Source: Clostridia bacterium (GTDB lineage Bacteria; Bacillota_A; Clostridia; Oscillospirales; CAG-272). From it: DNA of 64,000 nt. The stretch covers positions 1 to 64,000 of the forward strand of contig JAFTUD010000024.1 of assembly GCA_017466455.1 (NCBI GenBank), read 5' to 3'. The notes under the pieces are model-generated. The model made no database searches, was not told the DNA's origin, and saw only the letters and a program-made list of their open reading frames with translations. Both the position numbers and the translations under genes were made by a program. This document shows positions 8,114 through 18,004 of this stretch, piece by piece (positions within the stretch are counted from its first letter, which is position 1; every line of letters begins with the position of its first letter).

Positions 8114-9579
8114 TGTTTATGTTCTTCCAATTTTTGTTTTTTCTTATCTAAAGAGGTTTTTATAGAAGTTTTCAAATAAATAAATCCTTTTACTCTAAAC
8201 AGCGCAGATAACCCAAAATAAAGGATTATTCCTACTGGAATTTGGATAAGAAGTGTAACTATATTATTCAATTCAAGATAAATTATCGAATAAACTCCTA
8301 CACCCATTAGACCCGCCACCAAAAGTGATGGGATAAGATCCTTAATTTGTTCAAAATAAGAATAATTTATGAGTTTTTTGTTTGGAAATGCATTTATGAA
8401 TGAACTGATTATAGTTGTAAATGCTCCTGTCAAGGCTATTGCAAGCGGTGTTTCAAAGCAAAATACCGCTATGACAAGGGATGTAATTCCGATAATCTTT
8501 TTGATTATTTCAAGCTTTAAGAATATATCGCTTCGCCCCATTGCATTTATTGCCTGCAAATTACAGCTATGAATCGGACTAAACGCAAGTATGAAGCAAT
8601 AAACCTGCAAATACGGCACACAAGGAAGCCATTTGTCTGTAAGCAAAAGACTAACCATAGGGGTAGCAACAACGGCAAGTCCCGCCATCATAGGAAACAG
8701 TATATATGAACTAAGAACGATCGATGTTCTCGTGAATTCCTTTACCTGTTCTTTATCATCCTGCTTTTTTGACATTGCAGGTAAAAGCACCGTTTGAACT
8801 GCTCCGTTTATTGCACCAATAAAGAACTGCGGAAACTGCTTTCCTCTATTGTAGTATCCAAGAGTTCCGCTATCGTATTTTTTGCCTATTACAAGGCTTC
8901 TTAAATCCTCATACAAAGTATTAAGAAGTCCGGACGCCAAAAGCTTCCATCCAAACGAAAACAACGCCCCTACTCTTTTGAAATCCATGATGAGTCTTGG
9001 GTACCATTTTACTGTAAATAACATTACAATAGAGGTTACAACCACATTTATTGTATGTTGCGCAACAAGCGCCCAAAGACCTCCGCCAAGATATGCTATG
9101 ACAACGCCTGCAACACCCGAAATGATTATTCCAGCAATATTGCTTGTAAAAACCTTTTTAAAATTCATTTCGCGACTAACTACTGCAAGCTGAATTGAAT
9201 TAAAGGCTCCGGGGATTAGCATAAGTCCAAGCACTCTGAACGGACCTACGATTTCCGGCATTTCGTAGAAATCTGCAATTAACGGTGCTGTAACGAAAAT
9301 CACAGCATATAACACACCCGCAACCCCAAGGGATAGCCATAAAACAGATGAAAAATCTCTTTCATCCGCATTCTTTTTTTGAATCAAAGCAGTGTTAAAT
9401 CCGCTTTGAATAAACACGGTTGCTAAATTCGTAAATATTATCATTATGGAAAGCGCTCCATAATGCTCGGGATCAAGCAATCTTGCAAGAATTATTTGCA
9501 AAACGAACTGCACTCCCTGCACTCCAAAGCGTTCAAGAAGCTTCCACGCAAGTGCTTTAGAGGTTGATTGTTCGCTCAT
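8110..9579 (-). CDS. Wzx-like lipid-linked oligosaccharide flippase (MOP superfamily)
   Basis: A 489-residue membrane protein of the polysaccharide transport (PST/MOP) group with 12-14 predicted transmembrane segments. It carries undecaprenyl-diphosphate-linked repeat units across the cytoplasmic membrane. The N-terminus (ALAWKLLERFGVQGVQFVLQI) and the segment LARLLDPEHYGALSIMIIF are typical of this group. It is in the middle of the operon and is the only flippase candidate. Together with the Wzy-like protein at 14904 it defines a Wzx/Wzy-dependent route. Substrate specificity cannot be deduced. Confidence 0.9.
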   Translation of the reverse strand: MSEQSTSKALAWKLLERFGVQGVQFVLQIILARLLDPEHYGALSIMIIFTNLATVFIQSGFNTALIQKKNADERDFSSVLWLSLGVAGVLYAVIFVTAPLIADFYEMPEIVGPFRVLGLMLIPGAFNSIQLAVVSREMNFKKVFTSNIAGIIISGVAGVVIAYLGGGLWALVAQHTINVVVTSIVMLFTVKWYPRLIMDFKRVGALFSFGWKLLASGLLNTLYEDLRSLVIGKKYDSGTLGYYNRGKQFPQFFIGAINGAVQTVLLPAMSKKQDDKEQVKEFTRTSIVLSSYILFPMMAGLAVVATPMVSLLLTDKWLPCVPYLQVYCFILAFSPIHSCNLQAINAMGRSDIFLKLEIIKKIIGITSLVIAVFCFETPLAIALTGAFTTIISSFINAFPNKKLINYSYFEQIKDLIPSLLVAGLMGVGVYSIIYLELNNIVTLLIQIPVGIILYFGLSALFRVKGFIYLKTSIKTSLDKKKQKLEEHKQ

Positions 9580-9596
9580 AACGAACCTCTCTTTCT

Positions 9597-10535
9597 TTAT
9601 CTTCTCAACAGTTTTTTTACGAAAGGAAAATTCTTCAAGATGAATTGCTTGAATTTAATTTCCCTATGCTTTTTCAAAAACGGCCTATATTCAGGCAGTT
9701 TCATTGATTTTTTATCGTTCGTAAGTACAAATATCTCAAATTGAGTTTGTTTGATTTTAAATTCAATAGGATCGTTAAACTTGCACTCATAATGCTCATT
9801 TACAGTAGCAAGCATTCTGATTAATTCCTTATGATGCGCCAAACGCTTCTCGGGGTTTTTCCAAACAGTCGCGGTCCATGATCCCTCATTTTCGCAATTG
9901 TATTGCGACATATTATCATACATACACCAAATTTTACCGCAAATTGCTGCATACATGAATCGTTGATAATCACCAAATCCATTTGCCTCAAAGCATTCGG
10001 GAGATGTAATGTAATCCTTTGCACGAGCCATAAGAGAATTAGTTGCGAAAATTCCGCCACCCTCGCGAATAATTTCATCGAGCGAAAATTCTCTACCCTC
10101 GCTAATACGCGGAAATTCGCTTTCTGTATTCGTCTTACTAAACTTCAAGGTTGCGCGATGAACGCAAGCGGAATATTCTGGGTTGTTATCTAAAAATTCC
10201 ACTTGTTTTTTTAGTTTTAAAGGGTCTGTCCAAAAATCATCGCCCTCGCAAATTGCAACATATTCCCCCTTAACCTTGGGAAACAAAAATGTTTTTGAAA
10301 TTTTTACTCCCTTGGAAAATTGATTTTCAGTTTGATATATGGGCTTTATTATGCTTGGATATTTTTGCTCGTATTCCTTAATGATTTTTGCCGAGTTGTC
10401 AGTAGAGGCATCATCGTGAATTAGAACCTCGTATTCAAACTCGCACTGTTGCATCACAAAGCCATCAAGGCATTTTCTTATGTATTTTTCGTGATTGAAG
10501 CACAAGCACAATATTGATACCTTTATATTCTCCAT
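9597..10535 (-). CDS. Glycosyltransferase family 2 (paralogue of the gene at 11528)
   Basis: A 312-residue GT2 enzyme. The opening VSILCLCFNHEKYIRKCLDG, the IHDDASTDNS donor site and the CEGDDFW metal-site motif define a GT-A domain over about residues 1-130. The protein is closely similar along its first 130 residues to the product of 11528-12472, with the same KIIKEYEQKYP and IKPIYQ segments, so the two arose by duplication and then diverged in the acceptor-binding C-terminal half. The two copies are separated by a third, less related GT2 gene. Confidence 0.9.
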   Translation of the reverse strand: MENIKVSILCLCFNHEKYIRKCLDGFVMQQCEFEYEVLIHDDASTDNSAKIIKEYEQKYPSIIKPIYQTENQFSKGVKISKTFLFPKVKGEYVAICEGDDFWTDPLKLKKQVEFLDNNPEYSACVHRATLKFSKTNTESEFPRISEGREFSLDEIIREGGGIFATNSLMARAKDYITSPECFEANGFGDYQRFMYAAICGKIWCMYDNMSQYNCENEGSWTATVWKNPEKRLAHHKELIRMLATVNEHYECKFNDPIEFKIKQTQFEIFVLTNDKKSMKLPEYRPFLKKHREIKFKQFILKNFPFVKKLLRR

Positions 10536-10544
10536 TTTTCCTCT

Positions 10545-11513
10545 TTATATATGATTTTTGTGAAGCCTATCGGAAATTTTTTTAATCGGTCGATAGGTTC
10601 TTGTTTTGAGCAAATAATACTTAATTTTATTTACTTTAGACAAGTAATGCTTAATTTTTGAAAGCTCCTTCAATTTTTCCTTAAATATAGATTTGAACTT
10701 TTTTCTTGCGCCCTTTGACGACTCATCAATCATAGTCAAAAACCAAAAGAGCTTAGTTGCGTAAAACACCTCTGCCTCGTATCGAAGCTCCGGATATTTT
10801 TCTATAACAAGATTTTTAATTTTAATTGCATTTTCCATGTAGATAAGCTTCCTCTCTGTAAAATCAGAGGTGCTTATACTACTCGCCCTATGAAAATAAT
10901 TATATAAGGGCTTATTTACTAATGCAATACAAGTAGCTCCGCCAAGAAGATTGTAAAAAATCGCCTCATCCTCGTTAATTTGACCTATTGGAAAACGAAT
11001 TTCATTAAACAGCGATCGCTTAAACAACTTGTCGCAAACTGAACAATCGCATTCAACCGATGCGAATAGCTTTTTTATCATTTCTATCCTTGAAATGCAC
11101 TCGCTGTTTTTTGGGCACAATCCAACAATCGTGCTTTTGGGATAAACATCATATCGCCCGCCACACGAAATTTCAGCATTGTTCTCCTCGCAAGAATTAT
11201 AGAGCGTTTCAAGCATATCCTGCTCTATCCAATCATCACTATCAACAAATGAAACATACTCTCCGTTTGCGTTGTCAAGTCCCACATTTCTTGCACTCGA
11301 AAGACCGCCGTTTTCCTTATGAATCACTCTTATTCGCGAATCCTTTTTCGCGTACTCATCACAAATTGATCCGCTATTATCAGTTGATCCGTCATTAACC
11401 AAAATTATCTCCAAATTCGTATAGGTTTGGTTAATGATTGAATCTATGCACTTTTCAAGATATTGCTCCGCATTGTAAATTGGAACGATAATGGAGATCA
11501 AATAATTTGTCAT
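10545..11513 (-). CDS. Glycosyltransferase family 2
   Basis: A 322-residue GT2 enzyme with a textbook N-terminal domain: ISIIVPIYNAEQYLEKC, LVNDGSTDNSG, the SSARNVGL segment and the SFVDSDDWIE metal-binding motif. The C-terminal region past residue 200 is variable and basic and likely contacts acceptor and membrane. It belongs to the EpsJ/CpsJ-like group common in Gram-positive capsule clusters. It lies nine bases from the next gene in the operon. Confidence 0.91.
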   Translation of the reverse strand: MTNYLISIIVPIYNAEQYLEKCIDSIINQTYTNLEIILVNDGSTDNSGSICDEYAKKDSRIRVIHKENGGLSSARNVGLDNANGEYVSFVDSDDWIEQDMLETLYNSCEENNAEISCGGRYDVYPKSTIVGLCPKNSECISRIEMIKKLFASVECDCSVCDKLFKRSLFNEIRFPIGQINEDEAIFYNLLGGATCIALVNKPLYNYFHRASSISTSDFTERKLIYMENAIKIKNLVIEKYPELRYEAEVFYATKLFWFLTMIDESSKGARKKFKSIFKEKLKELSKIKHYLSKVNKIKYYLLKTRTYRPIKKISDRLHKNHI

Positions 11514-11527
11514 AAAACTCCTTTGAG

Positions 11528-12472
11528 CTATTTTTGCCGTTTAATAGCATATTTCAATTTTCGTAACAATCGTTGGATAAAAGGAGGAATCCCATTTACA
11601 AAATCCATTCTTTTCCTTGCCTTAAGAAACATTTTATATTCCGCCTTTTTATATTCTCGCCTATCATTTTTTAAATATGCGATATTAAATAATGAGGATG
11701 AAATAGCATGTTGAAAAGCATCATCATATTTAAAATTGTAATACTCATTTACTCTCTGCAGCATTTCTATTTTTCTTTCATTGTGACGAATACAATTTTC
11801 TTTATTTTTAGCCACTCTTTCTGTCCAAGAATTTTTAGTTCCATGATTATATTGAGACATAACATCTTTCAATACTCTAAATTTACCACATATAGCCCCA
11901 TAAATATATAACTGTATGTCTCCAAATTCTTTTGCAGTGAAACACTTTGGCATGCCCAAATGTATACTTTTCCTAATCATAATGGAACTTAGTTGTACAA
12001 ACGCACCGCTGCGAATAACTTCATCAACCGAATAATCTTTGTCTTCACATATAGACGGAATGTTCACTTTGCATTTTGTGTACAAATTATTGAAACACAC
12101 TCTATGTGCGCAGATTGAATATTCCATATTGTTATCCAAAAACTCCACTTGTTTTTTGAGCTTCAAAAAATCAATCCAACAGTCATCACCCTCACACCAT
12201 GCCAAATACTCGCCTTTGGCTCTTGGGTATTGATATGTGCTAGAAATTTTAACACCTTTTGAATATTGGTTTTCCCTTTGATAAATTGGCTTTATAATAT
12301 TCGGATATTTTTGTTCATATTCCTTAATGATGCAGGCCGAATTATCCGTAGAAGCATCGTCATGAATTAACACCTCATATTCAAAATCGCACTCCTGCTT
12401 AACAAACCCATCAAGACATTTTCTAAGATATTTTTCATGATTGTACACATTGCATATTATAGACACCTTCAT
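11528..12472 (-). CDS. Glycosyltransferase family 2 (paralogue of the gene at 9597)
   Basis: A 314-residue GT2 enzyme beginning MKVSIICNVYNHEKYLRKCL, with IHDDASTDNS and CEGDDCW as donor and metal sites. It shares most of its first 130 residues with the product of 9597-10535 but differs after that, as expected for two transferases that use the same donor type on different acceptors. No membrane segment is visible. It follows the UDP-glucose dehydrogenase gene by 31 bases. Confidence 0.9.
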   Translation of the reverse strand: MKVSIICNVYNHEKYLRKCLDGFVKQECDFEYEVLIHDDASTDNSACIIKEYEQKYPNIIKPIYQRENQYSKGVKISSTYQYPRAKGEYLAWCEGDDCWIDFLKLKKQVEFLDNNMEYSICAHRVCFNNLYTKCKVNIPSICEDKDYSVDEVIRSGAFVQLSSIMIRKSIHLGMPKCFTAKEFGDIQLYIYGAICGKFRVLKDVMSQYNHGTKNSWTERVAKNKENCIRHNERKIEMLQRVNEYYNFKYDDAFQHAISSSLFNIAYLKNDRREYKKAEYKMFLKARKRMDFVNGIPPFIQRLLRKLKYAIKRQK

Positions 12473-12503
12473 TGCTCTATCTCCAATTTCTTTTAATGAA
12501 GTA

Positions 12504-13688
12504 TCAGTCTCTAAAAAACAAATCTCTAGTATAAAGTTTGTCCTTTACATCCGAAAGCTCATTATCATACCTATTTGCGATAATGACATCTGAAATCGCT
12601 TTAAATTCAGCTATGTTATGTATCACCTTGTAGTCCAAAAAATTGTCCTCTTTTAAAGTAGGCTCGTAAATTACTAGTTTCACACCGCTGGCTTCAATAT
12701 TTTCCATTACTCCTTGAATGGAAGAATCTCTAAAGTTGTCGCTATTTTGTTTCATAGTTAACCGATAGACTCCCACTATTTGTGGGTTTTTTTTCAAAAC
12801 CTGCTCGGAAATAAATTTCTTTCGAGTAGCATTGGATTCAACCACAGCTTCTATAAGGTTTTGTGGAACATCCTCATAGTTAGCCCGTAATTGTTTTGTA
12901 TCTTTAGGCAAGCAATATCCCCCATATCCAAACGATGGATTGTTGTAATAATTTCCGATTCTCGGATCAAGGCACACGCCATCAATAATCGACTTAGAAT
13001 CAAGACCCTTCAAAGTAGCAAAAGTATCCAATTCATTGAAATAAGCCACTCTCAATGCAAGATATGTATTAGCAAATAACTTTATTGCCTCCGCCTCCGT
13101 TGGTTCGGTAAACAATGTTGTAATATTATTTTTTATAGCTCCTTGACACAAAAGATTTGCAAACTCTTGCGCCAGCCCAAAGAGAGCCCCATCATTAGAA
13201 GGACATCCAACTACTATTCTACTTGGATAAAGATTATCATATAAAGCATGTCCTTCCCTTAAAAATTCCGGGCTAAATAAAATGTTTTTACAGCCATATT
13301 TTTTTCTTATCCTTTCGGTGTATCCTACTGGTATTGTAGATTTAATTATCATAACCGCATCAGGATTAACTTTCATCACCATCTCGATTACGCTTTCGAC
13401 AGAAGATGTATCAAAATAATTCTTATTAGGGTCATAATTTGTCGGCGTTGCAATTATGATGAATTTTGCATCCTTATACGCCTGGTCAGGATCTAACGTA
13501 GCTATCAAATTCAATTTTTTTGTTGCGAGATACTCCTCTATCTCTTTGTCCGAAATAGGGGAAATACCATTATTTATCATTTTTACTTTTTCTCTTACAA
13601 CATCTATCGCTACAACTTGATTGTGCTGAGCCAACAATACGGCCATTGATAAACCTACATATCCCGTACCTGCTACTGCAATTTTCAT
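12504..13688 (-). CDS. ugd: UDP-glucose 6-dehydrogenase
   Basis: A 394-residue NAD-dependent enzyme that oxidises UDP-glucose twice to UDP-glucuronate, the acidic sugar precursor for the polymer. The N-terminus [20 protein letters not shown] is the NAD-binding Rossmann loop, and [15 protein letters not shown] carries the catalytic cysteine. Other members of the family use UDP-ManNAc or UDP-GlcNAc, but the sequence style with a C-terminal domain ending near residue 390 is that of the short Ugd group. I start it at 13688, where AAGGAGG lies upstream and the ATG overlaps the stop of the preceding gene (ATGA). A longer reading from 13718 would have no ribosome binding site. Confidence 0.92.
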   Translation of the reverse strand: MKIAVAGTGYVGLSMAVLLAQHNQVVAIDVVREKVKMINNGISPISDKEIEEYLATKKLNLIATLDPDQAYKDAKFIIIATPTNYDPNKNYFDTSSVESVIEMVMKVNPDAVMIIKSTIPVGYTERIRKKYGCKNILFSPEFLREGHALYDNLYPSRIVVGCPSNDGALFGLAQEFANLLCQGAIKNNITTLFTEPTEAEAIKLFANTYLALRVAYFNELDTFATLKGLDSKSIIDGVCLDPRIGNYYNNPSFGYGGYCLPKDTKQLRANYEDVPQNLIEAVVESNATRKKFISEQVLKKNPQIVGVYRLTMKQNSDNFRDSSIQGVMENIEASGVKLVIYEPTLKEDNFLDYKVIHNIAEFKAISDVIIANRYDNELSDVKDKLYTRDLFFRD

Positions 13689-14866
13689 AAACTGCCTCCT
13701 TGATTTTTTTCGACGCATTCTAATGATTTTTTAGCTATATTGCTATACAAGTATATATCCGTCATATTAGACAGCGCCTTTTCTCTCATATCATAGTATT
13801 TTTCTGAGAACAAAAGCTCTTCAATTTTATCTCTTAGTGTTTGTACTGTAACTGGCGATACGAATTCGCTATTACCACCATTGTCAACATGATCCATTCC
13901 TTCCCATTTTTTAAACAAACATGGAACCTTAGAAGCGCAAGCTTGTTCCCATAAAACAGAATGCTGTCCTGGAAAGACCACCAAGTCTGCCGCAAAAAAA
14001 TAATCATAAACGGCATCCGATGGTATCCAACCAACATATATCAAAAATTCTTCATTCAGTGTTTTTTCTATAACCGATTTGATATCATTTTCAATGCTTC
14101 CAAAAACTAAAAGTTTAACTTTTTTTATTGTTTTGCATGCTTCAATTAGAAGATGAATATTTTTCTTCTCATCAATTTTCCCACCAGTTACAATTAAAAA
14201 TTCATTATCTAAAACATTATATTTTTTTCGAATTTCATTACGTATTTGGCTCTTTTGGGAAAACTTTATTTTTTCATCGTCGGCTCCCATTATCAAAACA
14301 TCCAACTTTTCTTTCGGAACGTTATAAATTTCTTTTGCATATTGTTTTCTCCAAGGAGTTACTCCATAAACTTTTTCAACATAAGGCAAGGTTTTTTTAT
14401 TCATCCTTCGATAAAACCAATTTTTTATTCTCCCTTTTATACTGTCGTTTGTAGCACCAATGTTATAATCCAAGTGATTGTCTTGAACAATTACGCAATT
14501 ATTACCTTCCTCTTTTTTGTATTTTACAACATCATTGATTGTGGAACTAACCAACCCATGATAAAAAATAAAACCTGGTTTGATTTCTTTTAGCAAATCA
14601 AACACTTCTAATTTCCTATCTAATTTCCTTGACAAAAATCTAAACTTAGAGTACCTTTTTGGCTTCAATCGAATAACTCTTATTCCATCATTTAGTGTAT
14701 AATCCGAGGGCTCAATTTCGACAATCGTTGAATCTTTATGTATCAAATTAGTAGTGATAATTACAACTTCGTGTCCTAACTTTTTTTGATATTTTGGAAG
14801 CAAATTTTCTTGATATCCCCAATAATCGTTATATGGTGCAGAAGGCGCAATATGCACAATTTTCAT
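13685..14866 (-). CDS. Glycosyltransferase, GT-B fold (family 4-like)
   Basis: A 393-residue protein with an N-terminal domain that begins [25 protein letters not shown], typical of GT4 enzymes, and a C-terminal Rossmann-like domain with [18 protein letters not shown] and the donor-site segment [19 protein letters not shown]. The Glu of WEQACA is where the second Glu of the Glu-x7-Glu motif is expected; the first is replaced by Gln/His, so the motif is only partly kept. It starts 37 bases after the polymerase gene and overlaps ugd by four bases. Its sugar is unknown. Confidence 0.8.
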   Translation of the reverse strand: MKIVHIAPSAPYNDYWGYQENLLPKYQKKLGHEVVIITTNLIHKDSTIVEIEPSDYTLNDGIRVIRLKPKRYSKFRFLSRKLDRKLEVFDLLKEIKPGFIFYHGLVSSTINDVVKYKKEEGNNCVIVQDNHLDYNIGATNDSIKGRIKNWFYRRMNKKTLPYVEKVYGVTPWRKQYAKEIYNVPKEKLDVLIMGADDEKIKFSQKSQIRNEIRKKYNVLDNEFLIVTGGKIDEKKNIHLLIEACKTIKKVKLLVFGSIENDIKSVIEKTLNEEFLIYVGWIPSDAVYDYFFAADLVVFPGQHSVLWEQACASKVPCLFKKWEGMDHVDNGGNSEFVSPVTVQTLRDKIEELLFSEKYYDMREKALSNMTDIYLYSNIAKKSLECVEKNQGGSL

Positions 14867-14903
14867 ATAAGTTTTCTCCTATCCTCACACTTTTTGTTAC
14901 TAT

Positions 14904-16142
14904 TTAGCTTACGTTAAAATTGATTTCTTTCATTAGTTTTATTACAAGAAATGAAATCAAAAGCGTAAAATGGAATACATCAGAATATAGCGCACTTATT
15001 CCAAAGAAGCATATTGTTGAGCATATCAAGGGAACAAAATAGTGAAAACGCATCTTGCCTTTTCCCATGCATATTTGCTTGAACAAGACAAAATACACCA
15101 TCAATAAAGTTACAGTTCCAGCTATTCCAAGTGTTGAGATCATTTGAACATATGTATTGTGTTCTGCTTGAACATCATCCGCATCTACATACATTGAATT
15201 AAATCCATTCCCAAATAGCAATCGCGTTGGCGTTGACATCCATTTTTCAAGATAATATTTCCAAGCATCTACTCGACCATTTCCGCCCTCAAGAGTATCA
15301 TCGTTAAATCTATTTATAAGATCTTCTATTGCCGATGAAAATATCGCAAAAACTAAAACGAGAACAAGAAGTACAATTAATAAAATTTTTATTGTAGAGG
15401 TCCTTTTCCCAGCCACTCCTAGCAAGCATATCGGAATTATTAAAATAGCTATCAACGATATCGTTGCAGTTCTTGAAAGTGCAGATATGATTCCTCCAAC
15501 AAGTAATAATGTTTGTAATAACGATCTTAAGTTTGATTTTTTTGTGTAGATTGACAACAATAGTATAATAGCAATTACACACGAAAACATTACAATAGAA
15601 TAGTTTCTCTCCATTCTCTTAAAATCAAAAATAATTCCTATACTTGAACAAACCGCGCCTATTCCCGTGGCAATAAGAATCTTATATATGTAATCCTTTG
15701 ACAAGTATTTTGAATTTTCTCTAAACATTGATGTAAAAAGAGTTATCAAAGCTAATGTCCTAATTAACTGCGTGAAAATAGAGGTTTGTGAATATATCAT
15801 TGCAGTCACAAGAGCAAAAACTATGTGAACAAACATTGGATAATTAAGCTTTACCTTATGAGATAGCATATACTTAGCTAAAACAATAAGCATATAATAT
15901 CCAAAAAGTGCCGCTGCATTTTGACCGTACTTTATAATATCCAATGATGGATACAACAACATACAAAACAAGAAAAGATTTCCAAAATCAAAGAACAATG
16001 CAAGTAACATAATCAGCATTCCTGCAAAGAAGAATAGCGAAAATTCAGTTCCGCTATATAGAGAGAACGCAAAAACAGCAACTATACCACTCACATACGC
16101 GATTATCGGAGAATTTATTTCAAATGTTAATGTTTTTCTCAT
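14904..16142 (-). CDS. O-antigen polymerase/ligase-like membrane protein (Wzy candidate)
   Basis: A 412-residue protein with about ten or more hydrophobic helices and one large external loop near residues 270-340 that holds the RLLFGNGFNSMYVDADDVQAEHNTYVQMI region, a pattern (G-x-G-F ... HN-x-Y-x-Q) shared by Wzy polymerases and WaaL ligases. It would join lipid-linked repeat units outside the membrane. The start at 16142 is chosen because GAAAGGA lies upstream; a reading from 16187 would overlap the preceding gene. It is the only such protein in the operon, which makes Wzy the likely role. Confidence 0.82.
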   Translation of the reverse strand: MRKTLTFEINSPIIAYVSGIVAVFAFSLYSGTEFSLFFFAGMLIMLLALFFDFGNLFLFCMLLYPSLDIIKYGQNAAALFGYYMLIVLAKYMLSHKVKLNYPMFVHIVFALVTAMIYSQTSIFTQLIRTLALITLFTSMFRENSKYLSKDYIYKILIATGIGAVCSSIGIIFDFKRMERNYSIVMFSCVIAIILLLSIYTKKSNLRSLLQTLLLVGGIISALSRTATISLIAILIIPICLLGVAGKRTSTIKILLIVLLVLVLVFAIFSSAIEDLINRFNDDTLEGGNGRVDAWKYYLEKWMSTPTRLLFGNGFNSMYVDADDVQAEHNTYVQMISTLGIAGTVTLLMVYFVLFKQICMGKGKMRFHYFVPLICSTICFFGISALYSDVFHFTLLISFLVIKLMKEINFNVS

Positions 16143-16168
16143 GTCGATTCCTTTCTCTGTTTTTAATG

Positions 16169-17254
16169 TCACAAAACAATACTGCAAATTTTTTCGTTTA
16201 TTTTGTTTTGATCAAAATTTTCTTCGGTATATTTCCTTGCGTTTTTACCCATTATTTCAAGCATTTCAGGATTTTCAAGAAAATATATCATTTTTTCGGC
16301 GAGCGCCTCAATGTTTTTGATTGGCACTAAAAAACCATTGTACCCGTCAACCACCGTATCTCTTGTACCGTTTGTGTCTCCAGTGATTATAGGTCTTCCC
16401 ATAGCTCCCGCCTCTGCGTTTACAAGTCCCAGTCCCTCTCTGTAGGACGGAAGAACATGAACAGAACAATCTTCTATATATGGTCTAACATCAGTAGTTG
16501 CGCCAAGGTAGTTTATACTTCCATCATCTATGTATTGTTGAATATCGGCTTTAGTCAATGTTCCTTCGGACCCAAGAAGATTAAAAATTGCATCTGGATA
16601 TTTTTGTTTAACTCTTCTTGCTGCCTCACAGTACTCTATCACTCCCTTGGTTTTGAGCAATCGAGCTATCATCAAAAAAGTATTGTGATTTTTTAGTGGT
16701 TTTGGTGCGAATTTTTCAAGGTCAACGCCTATTCCATGTATTACCTCACACTTATCCTCACGCACGAGTTTACGCTTTATGAAGTCGGTTTTATCGTCAT
16801 TATTTAGGAAGAACACCCTCTTAGATATTTTGAATGATTTCTTATATCCATGGCATACAAATTTACGAATAATTTTCCATTTTAAACCATCATTTATAAA
16901 AGGATCCCCTGCTCCCTCTACCATTGAATAAATGTTAGATATTCCCGCTTTTTTCGCACCTTTAACCCCGTAAATATTAGGTTTAAGCATAAAGGTAAAC
17001 ACAACTTCGGGATTTAATTCTTTCATAATTTTAGCATATTTTTTAGATAGAGCAAGCAATTTGAAAGGATTAATGCTTCTGTTTGCATCATTAAAATATC
17101 TAAACTCAATATTTCTCTCTCTTATCGTTTGCTCGTGCTGGTTATCAAATGCAATAGCACAAACTTGATGTCCCTCTTCTTGCATTTTTTCAATAAGTTT
17201 TTTTCTAAATCCTATTATGACACTTGATTTTGAACACACAAGTAATATCTTCAT
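16169..17254 (-). CDS. Glycosyltransferase family 4, PglA-like
   Basis: A 361-residue GT4 enzyme. The start MKILLVCSKSSVIIGFRKKLIEKM and the donor-site region HVLPSYREGLGLVNAEAGAMGRPIITGDTNG (Glu-x7-Glu) match the group that adds the second sugar after an initiating HexNAc-type phosphate, such as PglA of Campylobacter. It follows the initiation genes (sugar transferase, acetyltransferase, aminotransferase), which supports an early step in chain building. Its ATG overlaps the stop codon of a 42-residue open frame at 17251-17379. Confidence 0.9.
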   Translation of the reverse strand: MKILLVCSKSSVIIGFRKKLIEKMQEEGHQVCAIAFDNQHEQTIRERNIEFRYFNDANRSINPFKLLALSKKYAKIMKELNPEVVFTFMLKPNIYGVKGAKKAGISNIYSMVEGAGDPFINDGLKWKIIRKFVCHGYKKSFKISKRVFFLNNDDKTDFIKRKLVREDKCEVIHGIGVDLEKFAPKPLKNHNTFLMIARLLKTKGVIEYCEAARRVKQKYPDAIFNLLGSEGTLTKADIQQYIDDGSINYLGATTDVRPYIEDCSVHVLPSYREGLGLVNAEAGAMGRPIITGDTNGTRDTVVDGYNGFLVPIKNIEALAEKMIYFLENPEMLEIMGKNARKYTEENFDQNKINEKICSIVL

Positions 17255-17379
17255 AGTTTAACAATATTTCCGTTTTGCATTAAAGTAACAGCACCAACTT
17301 CATTTTGAGAAAAATGCTTGACCTGATCATATGCCCAACTATCACCTTTGTTTGTTTTTATAACCTGTAAAAATTTCAT
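17251..17379 (-). pseudogene. 42-residue open frame, likely N-terminal remnant of a glycosyltransferase
   Basis: A short frame with its own ribosome binding site (TTGGAGAG, ATG at 17379) whose first residues read MKFLQVIKTNKGDSWAYDQV. This resembles the N-terminus of many GT4 enzymes, after which a few hundred residues should follow, but here the frame stops after 42 codons. The stop overlaps the start of the next glycosyltransferase gene (ATGA), so it may still couple translation. Either an internal deletion removed most of a gene, or this is a genuine small protein. The family match is by eye only. Confidence 0.45.
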
Positions 17380-17395
17380 TGTCTCTCCAATAAAT

Positions 17396-18004
17396 TTATT
17401 TAATTCTTTTTGTAGGAACTCCTACATATGTTCCTTCTTCATTTATAGATTTCGTTACAACCGAACCTGCTCCAATAACAACATTATCGCAAATGCTCAA
17501 TACATTTATAATGGTGCTTCCCGCTCCCAACCAAACATTATTGCCTATTTTAGTGAGTCCACAAACAACACTTCTTGGTGAAATATGTGAAAAACTACCT
17601 ATTGAGCAATCGTGCTCAATGATTGCACCAGTATTGATAATAGTATGTTCTAATATGACAGCATCTGCATTTACTACCGCATTTGCCATAATACATGACC
17701 CTTTTCCTATTTTTGCACTTTCACTTATTTGCGCCGACGGATCTATAGCCGTATACCATTCGCATTTAAGTTGACCGGCGATCCTTTGTCTGATTTCGTT
17801 GTTTCCAATGGCAATTATAAATTCACAATCCTTAAACTCAACATACCTATCGACCTTGCCAAGTATGGTTGAACCATAGAATTGTGTAATAAATTCGAAT
17901 GCGTCATCTAAAAATCCAACAACGGTGTCATTGCTTTTTCTAATTATATCTGCAATAACCTTTCCGTGACCGCTTGCTCCAATTATAATTACTTTCTTAT
18001 TCAT
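17396..18004 (-). CDS. NeuD/PglD/EpsM-like sugar O- or N-acetyltransferase
   Basis: A 202-residue protein with an N-terminal UDP-sugar-binding Rossmann segment (KKVIIIGASGHGKVIADII) and a C-terminal left-handed beta helix of hexapeptide repeats (SAKIGKGSCIMANAVVNADA and on), which binds acetyl-CoA. The central His in EHDCSIGSFSHISP matches the catalytic histidine of PglD. The family acetylates the 4-amino sugar made by the aminotransferase. It overlaps the sugar transferase gene by four bases and lies in the epsN-L-M-like order seen in Bacillus, which supports a diacetyl-bacillosamine-type first sugar. Confidence 0.9.
   Translation of the reverse strand: MNKKVIIIGASGHGKVIADIIRKSNDTVVGFLDDAFEFITQFYGSTILGKVDRYVEFKDCEFIIAIGNNEIRQRIAGQLKCEWYTAIDPSAQISESAKIGKGSCIMANAVVNADAVILEHTIINTGAIIEHDCSIGSFSHISPRSVVCGLTKIGNNVWLGAGSTIINVLSICDNVVIGAGSVVTKSINEEGTYVGVPTKRIK

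Noticed and set aside
13689..13718. Longer N-terminus of UDP-glucose dehydrogenase
   Set aside because: The extra ten residues overlap the preceding gene, lack a ribosome binding site and push the NAD-binding loop away from its usual position.
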